The notes under the pieces were generated by a model that was given only the letters and a program-made list of their open reading frames with translations, was not told the DNA's origin and did no database searches. Source: Odontocerum albicorne (Eukaryota > Arthropoda > Insecta > Trichoptera > Odontoceridae). From it: a DNA stretch of 64,000 nt. The stretch is taken from NCBI GenBank assembly GCA_949825065.1, contig OX463863.1, positions 19,120,251-19,184,250 of the forward strand, given 5' to 3'. This document shows, one piece after another, positions 32,296 through 41,759 of the stretch; position 1 is the first letter of the stretch; each line of letters starts with the position of its first letter. The translations under genes were made by a program, and so were the position numbers.

Positions 32296-32390
32296 TAGGC
32301 CGAGGCCACACCAAAGTGCTTCGCTAGGTGTTAAGCGAGGTGCTACGTGACTAATAGACTAGGTGACTTCATGCTTGACCGCACCAAAGT
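32296..32390. repeat. small MITE-like repeat, inverted copy of 2400-2482
   Basis: Edges CCACACCAAAGTGCTTCGC and ...GACCGCACCAAAGT; the centre has ACTAGGTGACTTCATG. 32391-32915 has no recognisable feature. Confidence 0.55.
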
Positions 32391-32919
32391 AAAACCCATA
32401 CTTTTTTATTTTTTTCGATACTATTGGAAATCGAACTTGAAATACCCAGGTAGAAACAAGCATCTTATCTATAAATATAAATAACCTTATTCGCCAGAAT
32501 ATCACAACAATATTTAGAAATAGCTACTAACTTCGTGCTCTCCTTTATTAATATAAATAACGTAATATAAACCAAACATTAAGGACAATACTTTGCCTCT
32601 GGAGTTGAGTAACCCTGCATCAACATGTGGAAGGTTTCCATTCTGCAAAGCAACTTGCATCTCGTTCTACTAAGGAGCCCATGTGTTTTCTATATCTCAA
32701 TATCTATCCATAAAATTCTCGAAAAATCCAATGCTTCTTATTCTATGTAAGTGTTGTTCTACTAAAAAACAAATCTAGGTTCTTTACCACTATAAAATAA
32801 GAGTTCTACAGTAATGTAAGTCTACTTGGCTGAATTTGGTAATATTTTGTGATATACATATAGTACATATGTTATATTGTATTTAAATATGATATACATA
32901 TCTTCTTCCTCTTATTTTA

Positions 32920-33310
32920 GGCCTGTTGACCTGTTATGGTCCTGCATCATTGTTTGTCTCTTGTGACGTCGACTGCCAGCTGTCTTTCCATCTTTTGGGA
33001 GGTCATCCTGGAGGTCTGCTCGCTCGGGGGATACTGTCCCTGGCCATTCTTACGGCTCTAGGTTCCGCCATTCTGGATACGTGTTCGTTCCAGAACCTTC
33101 TTCTCTGTCGTCCCCATCTGATTACATCTTCAACTTTGCACGTTCTTCGGATTTCTGTGTTTCGTACTCTATCACGAAGGGTTTTGCCAGCGATACTCCT
33201 GAGTACCTTCATTTCGCTGGTCCTGACAGTGTCGACTCTGGTGAGACAACCAAGCATCCCTCGTACACAGATTCGAAAGGTACAATCGTGACATCTCTGA
33301 TCTATTTCGT
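32920..33310 (-). mobile_element. LINE-D C-terminal fragment, copy 1
   Basis: Minus strand: EMKVLRSIAGKTLRDRVRNT, IRRTCKVEDVIRWGRQRRR, HVSRMAEPRAVRMARDSIPR. This is the C-terminal end of an RTE/CR1-like polyprotein. The closely similar copy 2 lies at 33550-33970. Confidence 0.8.
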
Positions 33311-33335
33311 GCCAAACAACAAACCGCTATAGATA

Positions 33336-33542
33336 ACGTCAGTTCTACTACTGCCAGTCTAAATAGGTCAATATTTCTTTACCTCGAATAACTATTCTAC
33401 TCGAGGAATTGTCAAGAACATAAAACTTAATTTTTTCCAATATAGTAGGATTAGATGCAGTCTCCGTCAGCAACTTAAAGATATAAAAAGTGACCGTCAC
33501 ATCCCTCCTCATGCTAAGAAGGTAGTATCCCAACATCTTCTT
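33336..33542 (-). mobile_element. Jockey-like LINE fragment
   Basis: Minus strand LGYYLLSMRRDVTVTFYIFK and YVLDNSSSR correspond to LGYTSLSLRRD and LNVPNNYTR in the Jockey-like copy at 12180-13190. It lies between two LINE-D copies. Confidence 0.75.
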
Positions 33543-33549
33543 CTTTCTT

Positions 33550-33970
33550 CTTCTTGTTATGGTCCTGCATCATTGTTTCCCTCTTGTGACGTCGACTGCC
33601 AGCTGTCTTCCCATCTTTTGGGAGGTCGTCCTGGAGGTCTGCTTGCTTGGGGGATACTGTCCCTGGCCATTCTTACGGCTCTCGGTTCCGCCATTCTGGA
33701 TACATGTTCATTCCATGACCTTCTCTGTCGTCCCCATCTGACAATATCTTCAACTTTGCACATCCTTCAGATTTCTGTGTTACGTACTCTATCACGAAGG
33801 GGTTTGACAGCGATACTCCTGAGTACCTTCATTTCGCTGGTTCGAAGGAGATTTTTGGTTCTGACAGTGCCAGCTCTGGACTCTATGCTGTATGTCATTA
33901 TGGGACAGACACAGGTCTTGTACCATAGATCCTCACCTTGCTTTGGATGTTCATGTGCTTGTTTTTCCAG
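33550..33970 (-). mobile_element. LINE-D C-terminal fragment, copy 2
   Basis: Same text as 32920-33310 (CKVEDIVRWGRQRR, HVSRMAEPRAVRMARDSIP, RPPGRPPKRWEDSW) with an extension upstream in the gene (GIESRAGTVRTK-like, damaged). Same orientation as copy 1. Confidence 0.8.
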
Positions 33971-34260
33971 ATAGTGTTCTTAGATATTTTCCAGATAGTG
34001 TTCTATACATATCAATATTAAATAATTATAAACAATGACTTTGTTATCATTACCACAGCATTTTGTGTTTACTCATACATCATATGTTAGTTTAAGATAA
34101 AATTTTATATTTTTGTCAATAATTTTAAGTACGGTGCCCGGCGCACAGTTTTCGGATTGACTAGAGGGACAAAATTATTTTGCATATAATTTGACATAAT
34201 TATGTTACATTTGAATAACTAGTGGCTTAGGGAATATAAACAAATGGTTTTTAATTTATG
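33971..34260. other. AT-rich; short repeat at 34138-34185
   Basis: TTCGGATTGACTAGAGGGAC AAAAT near 34160 recurs inverted at 40023-40052. No gene seen. Confidence 0.4.
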
Positions 34261-34261
34261 T

Positions 34262-34682
34262 TGTTTATAGTTAAGGCATTAACGTTGTGGAGGTTTAAAG
34301 ACATTGTAATTTATTTTTATTGGAAAACCATACTTTTTCTATCAATGATGCCAAATTCTTACATATCAGTAGTGACGGAAATAAATTGTATAGATAGAAA
34401 TTTCTAAATCAGTACATCGATCCGAACATCTGGTGAACAGTTATATCCTAAAAATCTCTCCGCTCTTGGCCGAAATCGTCCCATGCCTCCCTCACTCCTC
34501 AGCCCCCAACCGTTGAAGCGTGTATATCGGTACCAGTTCGAACAGCATTTAGTCTTGTTTGTGCTCCCCTGAAGATGAGGTAAAAGCCTTGAAACCGGTA
34601 GGGTTATACCGTTACAAAAAAGTGGAATAAACAGTGTTTGATAAAAATAAATTACAATGTTTTGAATTTAATAATAGGTTTA
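34262..34682. repeat. repeat Q, split copy
   Basis: The left part (TTATAGTTAAGGCATTAACG, 34267-34325) and right part (CCTTGAAACCGGTAGGGTTA, 34585-34660) are both Q sequence; the middle, 34330-34560, is unmatched. The right part includes CCCCTGAAGATGAGG, which recurs at 59745. Confidence 0.65.
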
Positions 34683-34702
34683 TATTTATCTTAGCAAGTA
34701 GA

Positions 34703-35617
34703 TTATTTGTTTATTATTATTTTCTCCTTTTTCTTAACCACTTTGAGACGTTCAGTTTTGGTGTTGATCCTTATTTTGGCTCTTACTAGGCGATGATCAC
34801 TGCCTGTTTCAAAGCTGTTGAGAGCAGTGCAGTCTTGGACAGTAAATCTTTTGTTTGACAGGATGTAGTCGATTTCACTTGGGTTACCTGTTGGGCTTTT
34901 CCACGTCCACTTTGTAGAGTTTTTCTTTTTGAAAAATGAATTCATAACACAAAGTGAATTGCTTTGAGCAAACTCCACAAGCCTGTTTCCTCTGTCATCT
35001 CGGGTGCCTATCCCAAATTTTCCCACTGATTCGTCATCTTTGTGGAGACCGCCGATTCTTGCGTTGAAATCTCCGATTATAAATTTGAAGTGGGATGTGT
35101 TTGCATCATGTATATTTTGAACTTCTTGATAATACTCTTCGATACAATCATCAGAGTAACTTTGTGTAGGGGCATATGTCTGTATTATTTGCATCTGATA
35201 TCGTTTGTTGATTTCAAAAGTTAGGAACGCCACTCTGTCAGAAGAGCTCTCAGTCATGATGATATTATTCATCCATTTCCTGTGGATAATAAGTCCCACT
35301 CCGCTGGTTCTTCCATCTTCTGTACCTCTGAAATACAGATGATGTCCATCTTTCAGTTCTATGAGATCTTCTCCCTTTTTTCTGATTTCGCTTAGCCCTA
35401 CGATATCCCAATTGATTTGCTTAAGTTCCTCTTGAAGTTCAGTGATATGGGTCTCACTTGAGAGGGTACGAGCATTGAACGTTGCGATGTTCATCTGGAA
35501 GCAGCCGTTACCGATCCTCCGTGTCCGTATCAAAGTCTCCCTTCTAGGACCGCTACTGTAGCCCTGTCCGGGACGTCTTTCGGAGGGTGTTTTTATATTT
35601 TGGTTTTCAATCAGCAT
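34703..35617 (-). CDS. RTE endonuclease domain ORF (304 aa)
   Basis: An open frame with an EEP/APE-type nuclease domain: FQMNIATFNARTLS (start of fold, Asn), DIVGLSEIRKKG (catalytic Glu), TYAPTQSYSDD, FIIGDFNARIGG (Asp/Asn pair), FKKKNSTKWTWKSPTGN, EIDYILSN (Asp) and TGSDHRLVRAKI (terminal Asp-His). All expected catalytic residues are visible, so the nuclease part could be intact. In an RTE element this domain nicks target DNA before reverse transcription. It ends at IIINK without the reverse transcriptase that normally follows, so it is a truncated polyprotein. It resembles the host-annotated 'craniofacial development protein 2-like' proteins, which are commonly RTE-derived. Confidence 0.92.
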   Translation of the reverse strand: MLIENQNIKTPSERRPGQGYSSGPRRETLIRTRRIGNGCFQMNIATFNARTLSSETHITELQEELKQINWDIVGLSEIRKKGEDLIELKDGHHLYFRGTEDGRTSGVGLIIHRKWMNNIIMTESSSDRVAFLTFEINKRYQMQIIQTYAPTQSYSDDCIEEYYQEVQNIHDANTSHFKFIIGDFNARIGGLHKDDESVGKFGIGTRDDRGNRLVEFAQSNSLCVMNSFFKKKNSTKWTWKSPTGNPSEIDYILSNKRFTVQDCTALNSFETGSDHRLVRAKIRINTKTERLKVVKKKEKIIINK

Positions 35618-35925
35618 GGGGGTTTTGTGGACAGGGAGTACTTTGGTCTCCCCTTATACCGCGCTACCCGTATTGGTATGAGGTTTTATTTTGGGTTTTC
35701 CATCCTTATGACACTTCTTAGAGTGCTGGAAGTTTTCTTATGAATTGCCGGTAGAAGGGATTATTAAGGAAAGAGACAATGTAGAGGAAGGCATAAATAT
35801 CTACGCGGATTTAGATGGGAGAGGTATCGGAGAGGAAATGGAGTGATAGTGAACGGCTCGTAGTCCTCGGGGTCGCTAAATCCGTGTTCGTCGGATAGAC
35901 AAACCTCCGGAGGATTCCTTTGTAG

Positions 35926-36475
35926 GTGGCATATTGGAGGAAATAGTACAAAGGACAAAACTAGTGTGGAGCTCATTTGGACGTTTGAACAACATCTTCA
36001 AAAGTAATCTCCCAATATCCTTGAAGCAAAGGGTTTACAATACAACCAGTGTATTCTCCCAGTACTTACGTATGGCTGCGAGACATGGACGCTCACAGTG
36101 AAGAACACACAAAAGCTCCAGACCGCACAAAGGGGCATGGAGAGATGCATGTTGGGATATACTAAAAGTGACCGTAAACGAAACACCTGGATTCGCAATA
36201 TAACAAAGGTAGAAGACGTTATAAAGGTGTGCAAAAGAATGAAGTGGCAATGGGCAGGACACGTAGCAAGAATGTCAGACTCCCGATGGACATCCGAAAT
36301 AATCCAATGGTACCCAAGAGGCATAAAGAGGCCCAGAAAGAGACCGAAGGTACGCTGGATAGATGGAATTAGGAAGCATTGCACCAACGAGCAAAAACCG
36401 AACTATTTGGAGTCAACTTGGGGAGACCTTCATCCAGCAGTGGATTGACCCTGGTTGACAATGGTGATGACAATG
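35926..36475 (+). CDS. RTE reverse transcriptase C-terminal fragment
   Basis: 35926-36090 reads GILEEIVQRTKLVWSSFGRL and NNIFKSNLPISLKQRVYN; after a frameshift, 36098-36448 gives KLQTAQRGMERCMLGYTKSD, WIRNITKVEDVIKVCKRMKW, WAGHVARMSDSRWTSEII and RPRKRPKVRWIDGIRKH. This is the RT-downstream C-terminal region of RTE elements. The upstream RT core is absent. Confidence 0.88.
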
Positions 36476-36703
36476 TATTTATCAAATACACAATAATACA
36501 TTGAGAATAAGACAAATTTAGAAACGTTAAAAACTTAATACTTATAATTATGAAAAAAATAAACAAAAATAACTTTTTTTTAATACCATTAGAAAATCAC
36601 TTTCATACACATGTTTAACTTATTTGGGTAATTTTCTAATAAGACTTATCATATCAGATCAGAACAAACTAATAAATATTTAAATAAATCGTGTGATGTT
36701 CCC

Positions 36704-37239
36704 TATACTTCAGAAATTATAGCATGGTCCCTGTGACAGTTCACAAATTTGCCCCGATACAACCTTGTAACGACGTTCAGTAATTTTAATTATTTTATCA
36801 ACTTTAATATAAGCCTCAATTCTAATAAATAGCGAGTTATTTAGGTAAATACATTACATAAAACTAACAATAATGACAAATTAATACATCTTGTTACAAA
36901 TTAGCAAAAATGTGGCAGTTTGTTAAAATCAAATAATATTTGGTGACGTTTGTCAAAAATCACTACGTTAATCTGCATTGGCTAGGGATGGGGTGTACGA
37001 TAATTGGATTTTCCATTATTTTATACATAAAATGAAATGTTCGTAATTAGTATTAATCCATAGTGGATCTTGGCCTATTTAAAGATAGATACAAATCATA
37101 CAATACATTAGAAAGTCAGGATAATGAAAATTAGGAATTAAATCATCAGTTTAAAGAAAAACAAAACTAATTAATCCCATCCCTTAGAGTCATGACATTT
37201 AAAACGTCGCAGGACCCATCCTACATTTTCTGAAGTATA
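36704..37239. mobile_element. MITE-M copy 1
   Basis: Termini TATACTTCAGAAATTATA (36704) and TACATTTTCTGAAGTATA (37222) are inverted repeats. The body matches 45535-46109 in opposite orientation along its full length. No ORF. 36484-36703 shows nothing recognisable. Confidence 0.85.
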
Positions 37240-37668
37240 ATTTTTCTAATTTCTTTATTTTTGGTCTCTGATGCCTCTTCAGACATTTGTCCAATAATCA
37301 AACAAGAATCGATGGTCTCAGCACAGTGCGTCAATATGTTGTGCAAGACTGCAGGCATATTGTACCATGAGTAACATCACGTATAACATTTTCGTTTCCT
37401 TAGCGTAATTTTCATAATAATCTGTTCATAATATCTGTTACAATTATGCTCTCTACTTCTGGATAACAATTGTTTGTTTTTCGTCTAAAACCTGATTATA
37501 TAATGGATATAAATTGAAACCTCTTTCTGAAGCTTCCTGTTGGATATTTTTATACTACGTCACCGTAAATTTGTTTGCAATTGACAATCTAAAACTTCTT
37601 CTTGGGAGTAACGATCAAGTGTTGGAGTTGTGAAAATTTGTTTCTTGTCCTTTTTATAACTCGTTAGC
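37240..37668 (-). other. possible decayed continuation of the 145-aa ORF
   Basis: No open frame. The minus strand downstream of the stop near 37669 keeps short coding-like runs (ANEL, KGQETNFHN) separated by stops. Weakly supported. Confidence 0.25.
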
Positions 37669-38106
37669 TCATCTCGGTGATGCAGTCATCATATCTTGTA
37701 TTGAATTTGTCCCATCACGTCTACCACTGACTACTCGAACACTAACTGCAGCTTCATATGTCAATTCTTCCTTGTCGTAGCTGGTAACTAAATCACGTAC
37801 TTTTCTCCTTTTTGATTCGGATGAACATTCTCGAAATGTTTTAGCTGTACGGCCTGCCTTATTAATTGTCTGCATTGAAGAAGAAAAATCGAAATCTTCA
37901 CACAACCAATGTTGGTAGAATTCTGAAAACAAAACAAAACGTCTTTGTTTTTGTACCCATTTTTGACGAATTTTCTCACATTCGTTTTTTACAATTTTTT
38001 TTAATCTTATAGCTTCTGCTTCTTTATCATCTTGAATATTGTAAAACGTTTTTACAAAATCATAAACACGCTGAATGCGGTGTTTCGAAGGGCTAGAACG
38101 CCACAC
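37669..38106 (-). CDS. unidentified 145-aa ORF, possibly transposon-derived
   Basis: The protein is basic and helical-looking. It starts MWRSSPSKHRIQRVYDFVKT, has a charged stretch KNECEKIRQKWVQKQRRF, then FECSSESKRRKVRDLVTSYD near residue 95, and ends ..SIQDMMTASPR. I do not recognise the family with confidence. The CSSESKRRKVRDLV..YD pattern reminds me of proteins found in many copies in arthropod genomes, which would suit a DNA-transposon origin. It adjoins MITE-M (36704-37239), whose autonomous partner it could be, but no shared terminus was found beyond 38106. The minus-strand sequence beyond its stop (37668-37380) has broken text in the same sense, so the ORF may be the front of a decayed longer gene. 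Confidence 0.4.
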   Translation of the reverse strand: MWRSSPSKHRIQRVYDFVKTFYNIQDDKEAEAIRLKKIVKNECEKIRQKWVQKQRRFVLFSEFYQHWLCEDFDFSSSMQTINKAGRTAKTFRECSSESKRRKVRDLVTSYDKEELTYEAAVSVRVVSGRRDGTNSIQDMMTASPR

Positions 38107-38174
38107 TTCTCATATTAAATACTAATTCTCATAAATCTGGTCCCTCTAACAAAAAAAAAGATATATTTCTTCTT

Positions 38175-39005
38175 CTTCCCAGTGTCATGTCAGGTCCCCC
38201 CAATGTTGAATATCACTTGAGAGTAGACATCTTTGTCCCCGGCAGCCCGCAAAAGATCCCCGACGCCCCTTATGCCAGTCCAATCACGTATATTGCGGAT
38301 CCAGGAGATTTGTCTCCTGCCAACACCTCTTTGACCCTCTATCTTGCCTTGGATGATCAGGTGCAGTCATTTGTACTTTGCTCCTCTAAGTACATGACCC
38401 AAATAGGACACCTTTCGGATTTTAATATTGGTCAGCAACTCTCTATCAACTTTGGCTCTTTGAAAAACCCTCGTGTTGCTGATCATATCCGTCCAGGGTA
38501 TCCGTAGCATTCTCCAGTGCATCCACATTTCGAATGCTTCCAGTCTGTTCATACTACAAACTTTGAGGGTCCATGATTCCACTCCATGCAATAACACTGA
38601 CCAAACGTAGCATTTGACTTGAAGTTTCAAGTTTAGATTATCATCGCAGAATACGCTTCTCATTTTATTAAAAGCCGCACGAGATGATTCAATTCTGCAC
38701 TTGACTTAGGTTTCTGGGTCGAGGTCTTCGACTAGGATACTTTCGAGGTATTTAAATGTTTTCACTCTCTCTATATCAGCACCATTCAATGTAAGACGAG
38801 CTCTTGCGTGGTCCTGCCGGCCAAACACCATGAACTTAGTTTTACTCACGTTCATGTTCAGCCCCAGCCTCACACCGGCTTCATTAATTCTATCTATAAG
38901 CGTTTGAAGGTCGTCAATACTGTCTGCCAGAAGAATCGTATCATCTGCGTACCTGATGTTATTGACGCATACACCATTCACTTTGACACCCAGATTCAAG
39001 TTATA
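38175..39005 (-). mobile_element. LINE-E RT 3' half
   Basis: Minus strand: GVKVNGVCVNNIRYADDTIL (YADD), GLNMNVSKTKFMVFGRQDHA, LNGADIERVKTFKYLESILV, a stop, ESSRAAFNKMRSVFCDDNLN, LHGVESWTLKVCSMNRLEAF, MLRIPWTDMISN, KVSYLGHVLRGAKY and QISWIRNIRDWTGI. This is an RTE/Jockey-group reverse transcriptase C-terminus, nearly open. A plus-strand 3' scrap of the same family lies at 48650-48850. Confidence 0.85.
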
Positions 39006-39194
39006 TTATTCAAGATATATTTCAGAAATCGCAAAAAATCGCAGTAAATGGTAATACTTTTTATTTAAAGAATATATTAGATGATTTATGAAACTTGGTT
39101 TCATAGCCTTGCGCCATCTTACACAGAACTTACACCTTGTTAAACTTTGAACTCATTAAAATACGTGGGATGAAATTTCATAAATTTGTTATTG

Positions 39195-39765
39195 TTATAA
39201 AAATAATTTATAGTATAAATAAATGAATATAATGATGACATAACATAAATAATTAATAGAATAAATAAATTAATATAATGATGACATAACATAAATAATT
39301 TAAAGTATAAATAAATTAATATAATGATGACATAACATAAATAATTAATAGTATAAATAAATTAATATAATGATGACATAACATAAATTATTTAAAGTAT
39401 AAATAAATTAATATAATGATGACATAACATAAATAATTTATAGTATAAATAAATTAATATAATGATGACATAACATAAATAATTAATAGAATAAATAAAT
39501 TAATATAATGATGACATAACATAAATAATTTATAGTATAAATAAATTAATATAATGATGACATAACATAAATAATTAATAGTATAAATAAATTAATATAA
39601 TGATGACATAACATAAATAATTTAAAGTATAAATAAATTAATATAATGATGACATAACATAAATAATTTAAAGTATAAATAAATTAATATAATGATGACA
39701 TAACATAAATAATTAATAGAATAAATAAATTAATATAATGATGACATAACATAAATAAATTAATA
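39195..39765. repeat. 46-bp AT-rich tandem repeat, about 12 copies
   Basis: The unit ATGATGACATAACATAAATA + ATTxATAGTATAAATAAATT + AATATA repeats every 46 bases. Units alternate between TTAATAG, TTTATAG and TTTAAAG variants. Confidence 0.95.
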
Positions 39766-40053
39766 AATACCTATAGAATACGATGCCATCACGAAAATTA
39801 TTTTCAATCACTTTTTAAAGCACTGTTAACATGGCCAAACTTCGGAAGTCAGGAATGTGCTAACAGAAATATTTTATGCCTGCGACACAAAGCATCACTT
39901 TGTCCCGTTATAAAAAATAAAATAAGTGTTTCTTGAAAAATCTGGCAATTGTATCTTATCAATAGGTTTATATGACACACTAAAACGGCATTTTTTATGT
40001 AAAATAATGATTTTAATTTTTAGGATTTTGTCCCTCTAGATTGGTCAATCCGA
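39766..40053. other. no recognised gene
   Basis: AT-rich. 40023-40052 repeats a piece of 34160 in inverse orientation. Confidence 0.4.
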
Positions 40054-40054
40054 A

Positions 40055-40267
40055 TACTGTGCGGTGGTAAGTAATACACGTCGGACTTAAGAAAGAAACT
40101 GTCGGCTAACTTCGGCTTTGTAGAGCGTCGTCTCTGTCGCACGATGCGCTAACAGTCTCGCGACAGAACACGTGTATGAATGACAGAGATGACGCTCTAC
40201 AAAGCCGAAGTTAGCCGATAGTCTCTTTCTTAAGTCCGATGTGTAATACTTACCCCCGGGTACTGTA
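40055..40267. mobile_element. MITE-F copy 3, upstream of the zinc-finger gene
   Basis: Foldback element with arms GGTGGTAAGTAATACACGTC / GATGTGTAATACTTACC and inner arms GCTAACTTCGGCTTTGTAGA. The right border is ACTGTA at 40262-40267. It lies about 210 bases before the likely start codon, so it may be part of, or transcribed with, the promoter region. Confidence 0.88.
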
Positions 40268-40479
40268 CATACTTGTATTAACATGTCATATGTATGTGCA
40301 TTCTTATATAAAAGAAATTGTTGTGTCGTAAATTAAATTAAGAAACATACTTTGAAACGTCAGCGTCATAAGTCAAACCACGTGGATAAACATTATCCAA
40401 TTGATGCGAAGAACTGCAAAAGCCTCATTTGTTTATAGGTATAGCGGACAATAGTCGGCAGAAGGCAGTGTGTGGTGAA

Positions 40480-40668
40480 ATGGCGAGAGATGATGATACA
40501 GCAGTGTTGCCAGTAAAGCAAGAGCCTGTGCAGGATAGTGTCGAGGATAGAGCCGGGACACAGACGGAGCGCAGTGTGCTGGATGAGGAGGAGATGGTCT
40601 GCGTGGACGGATACAGCATCATCAATATGGCACAGATCTTGGGAATACCCACCCTGCAACTGGAACAG
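40480..40668 (+). CDS. C2H2 zinc-finger protein, exon 1 (63 aa)
   Basis: ATG at 40480 (GTGAAATGG context) opens MARDDDTAVLPVKQEPVQDS, then TQTERSVLDEEEMVCVDGYS and IINMAQILGIPTLQLEQ, ending at a donor GGAACAG|GTATAT (GT at 40669-40670). The exon ends on a codon boundary and the next exon starts in the same phase. VKQEP is a consensus SUMO-attachment motif, common in transcription factors. The segment matches no zinc-associated N-terminal domain (ZAD, BTB) that I recognise. The frame is also open upstream to about 40429, but without an ATG, so this start is the best choice; a further 5' exon cannot be excluded. Confidence 0.75.
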
Positions 40669-40791
40669 GTATATCTCGAGCATTCTTTTTCTGTCGTGTA
40701 AGATGCAACTATCTTTCTCTCATTTTTAAAGGAAGCAGAGCTCTTGATCACTGATCACTGATCAGCGCTTCGTGGTCTAATAATTAGGAAC

Positions 40792-41650
40792 TAAAGGGTC
40801 TTTCGAACTAAATTGAGCGAATTTTAATAAAAAAAAATGTAATTCTTGAATAAAACACACAATTTGCTTGGATTTCAAAATTTTTTTTATTGGTCATTGA
40901 AGTATAATGTATGACATTTAAACACAAAAAACAATATCCGCCAAATGTCGTCCACCTCTTGCAGCTCCGCAGATGTACACTCTTTTATCAAAATTTTCGA
41001 TGATGCCGCGGGCCCAAATGGCGCACCATCCAGTCACTCGACGAGGGTGTAATGGTCGTTGGTGTATCAATTGAAGATTTCCAGTGCCCCAATAGCGGCT
41101 ATTCTGTTTATTAACAAAGCCAGCCAAGTCTAACGAAATGTGCCTCGTCGCTCATGATGATTTTTTGCCAAGTATTGTGGTCGTCTATACCGACCTGTAA
41201 AACCCGAGCACTCCAATCTCACCGCCGTTTATGGTCATTTTCCTGTAACTCGTTCGTGTCAATTGAGTTTTATACGGATAAAAATGCAAATATTTTTTGA
41301 TGATATTTAACAAAAATGATGGAGACATTCCCAATTCTTGTACACGGCGTCGATGAGAGGTGCACGGACGTTCACCAACACTGCATCAATCTTTTCTGGC
41401 GTACGTTGGCTACATTGTCGCCCAGACTTTACTTTATCTCCCAGTGTATGCAAATTTTCAAAATAATTCATTACACGCTGAATGGTTGACTTGCTTGGCA
41501 CATGATTTAAACAAAAAAAAACACGCAATTTTCTTAGTGTATTCACAATTGAACAATAATTGAAATAAAATGTTTTAATAATTTGAACACGTTGTTGCGG
41601 AATTATTGTAGATGCTCCATAATAAATTGTTATTGATCATTCTCTATGAC
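40792..41650 (-). mobile_element. mariner-type transposon in the zinc-finger intron
   Basis: The right-hand (3') terminus AAAGGGTCTTTCGAACTAAA begins at 40793. Minus-strand coding remnants run from NHVPSKSTIQRVMNYFENLH and RQCSQRTPEKIDAVLVNVRA (HTH part, 41546-41340), through SDEAHF (first catalytic Asp, near 41140), AGFVNKQNSRYWGTGNLQLI, HPRRVTGWCAIWARGII, then a deletion that removes the second and third Asp motifs, to RHLADIVFCV near 40918. The 5' TIR is not seen. It lies entirely between the two exons, on the strand opposite to the gene. Confidence 0.85.
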
Positions 41651-41759
41651 TGTCAAATATGAACTGACAAATAACAGCCAAATCAAAATGGCGGCCAAAC
41701 AAAATTGGCATGGAATATAAAACGTACACTGTATTTATCATTGTTTCTTTTTCTTACAG

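Larger units (their letters stand above)
34691..36475. mobile_element. RTE-like LINE insertion with inverted 5' segment
   Basis: The left half (34691-35925) is minus strand: 5' leader, then an intact endonuclease ORF. The right half (35926-36475) is plus strand: the RT C-terminus and 3' end. TATTTATC occurs immediately outside both ends (34683-34690, 36476-36483) and looks like a target duplication. The arrangement is what twin-primed reverse transcription leaves: a flipped 5' piece joined to a normal 3' piece, with the middle lost. Confidence 0.75.

Noticed and set aside
38187..38507. 106-codon plus-strand ORF
   Set aside because: Antisense of LINE-E, which has RT motifs on the minus strand.
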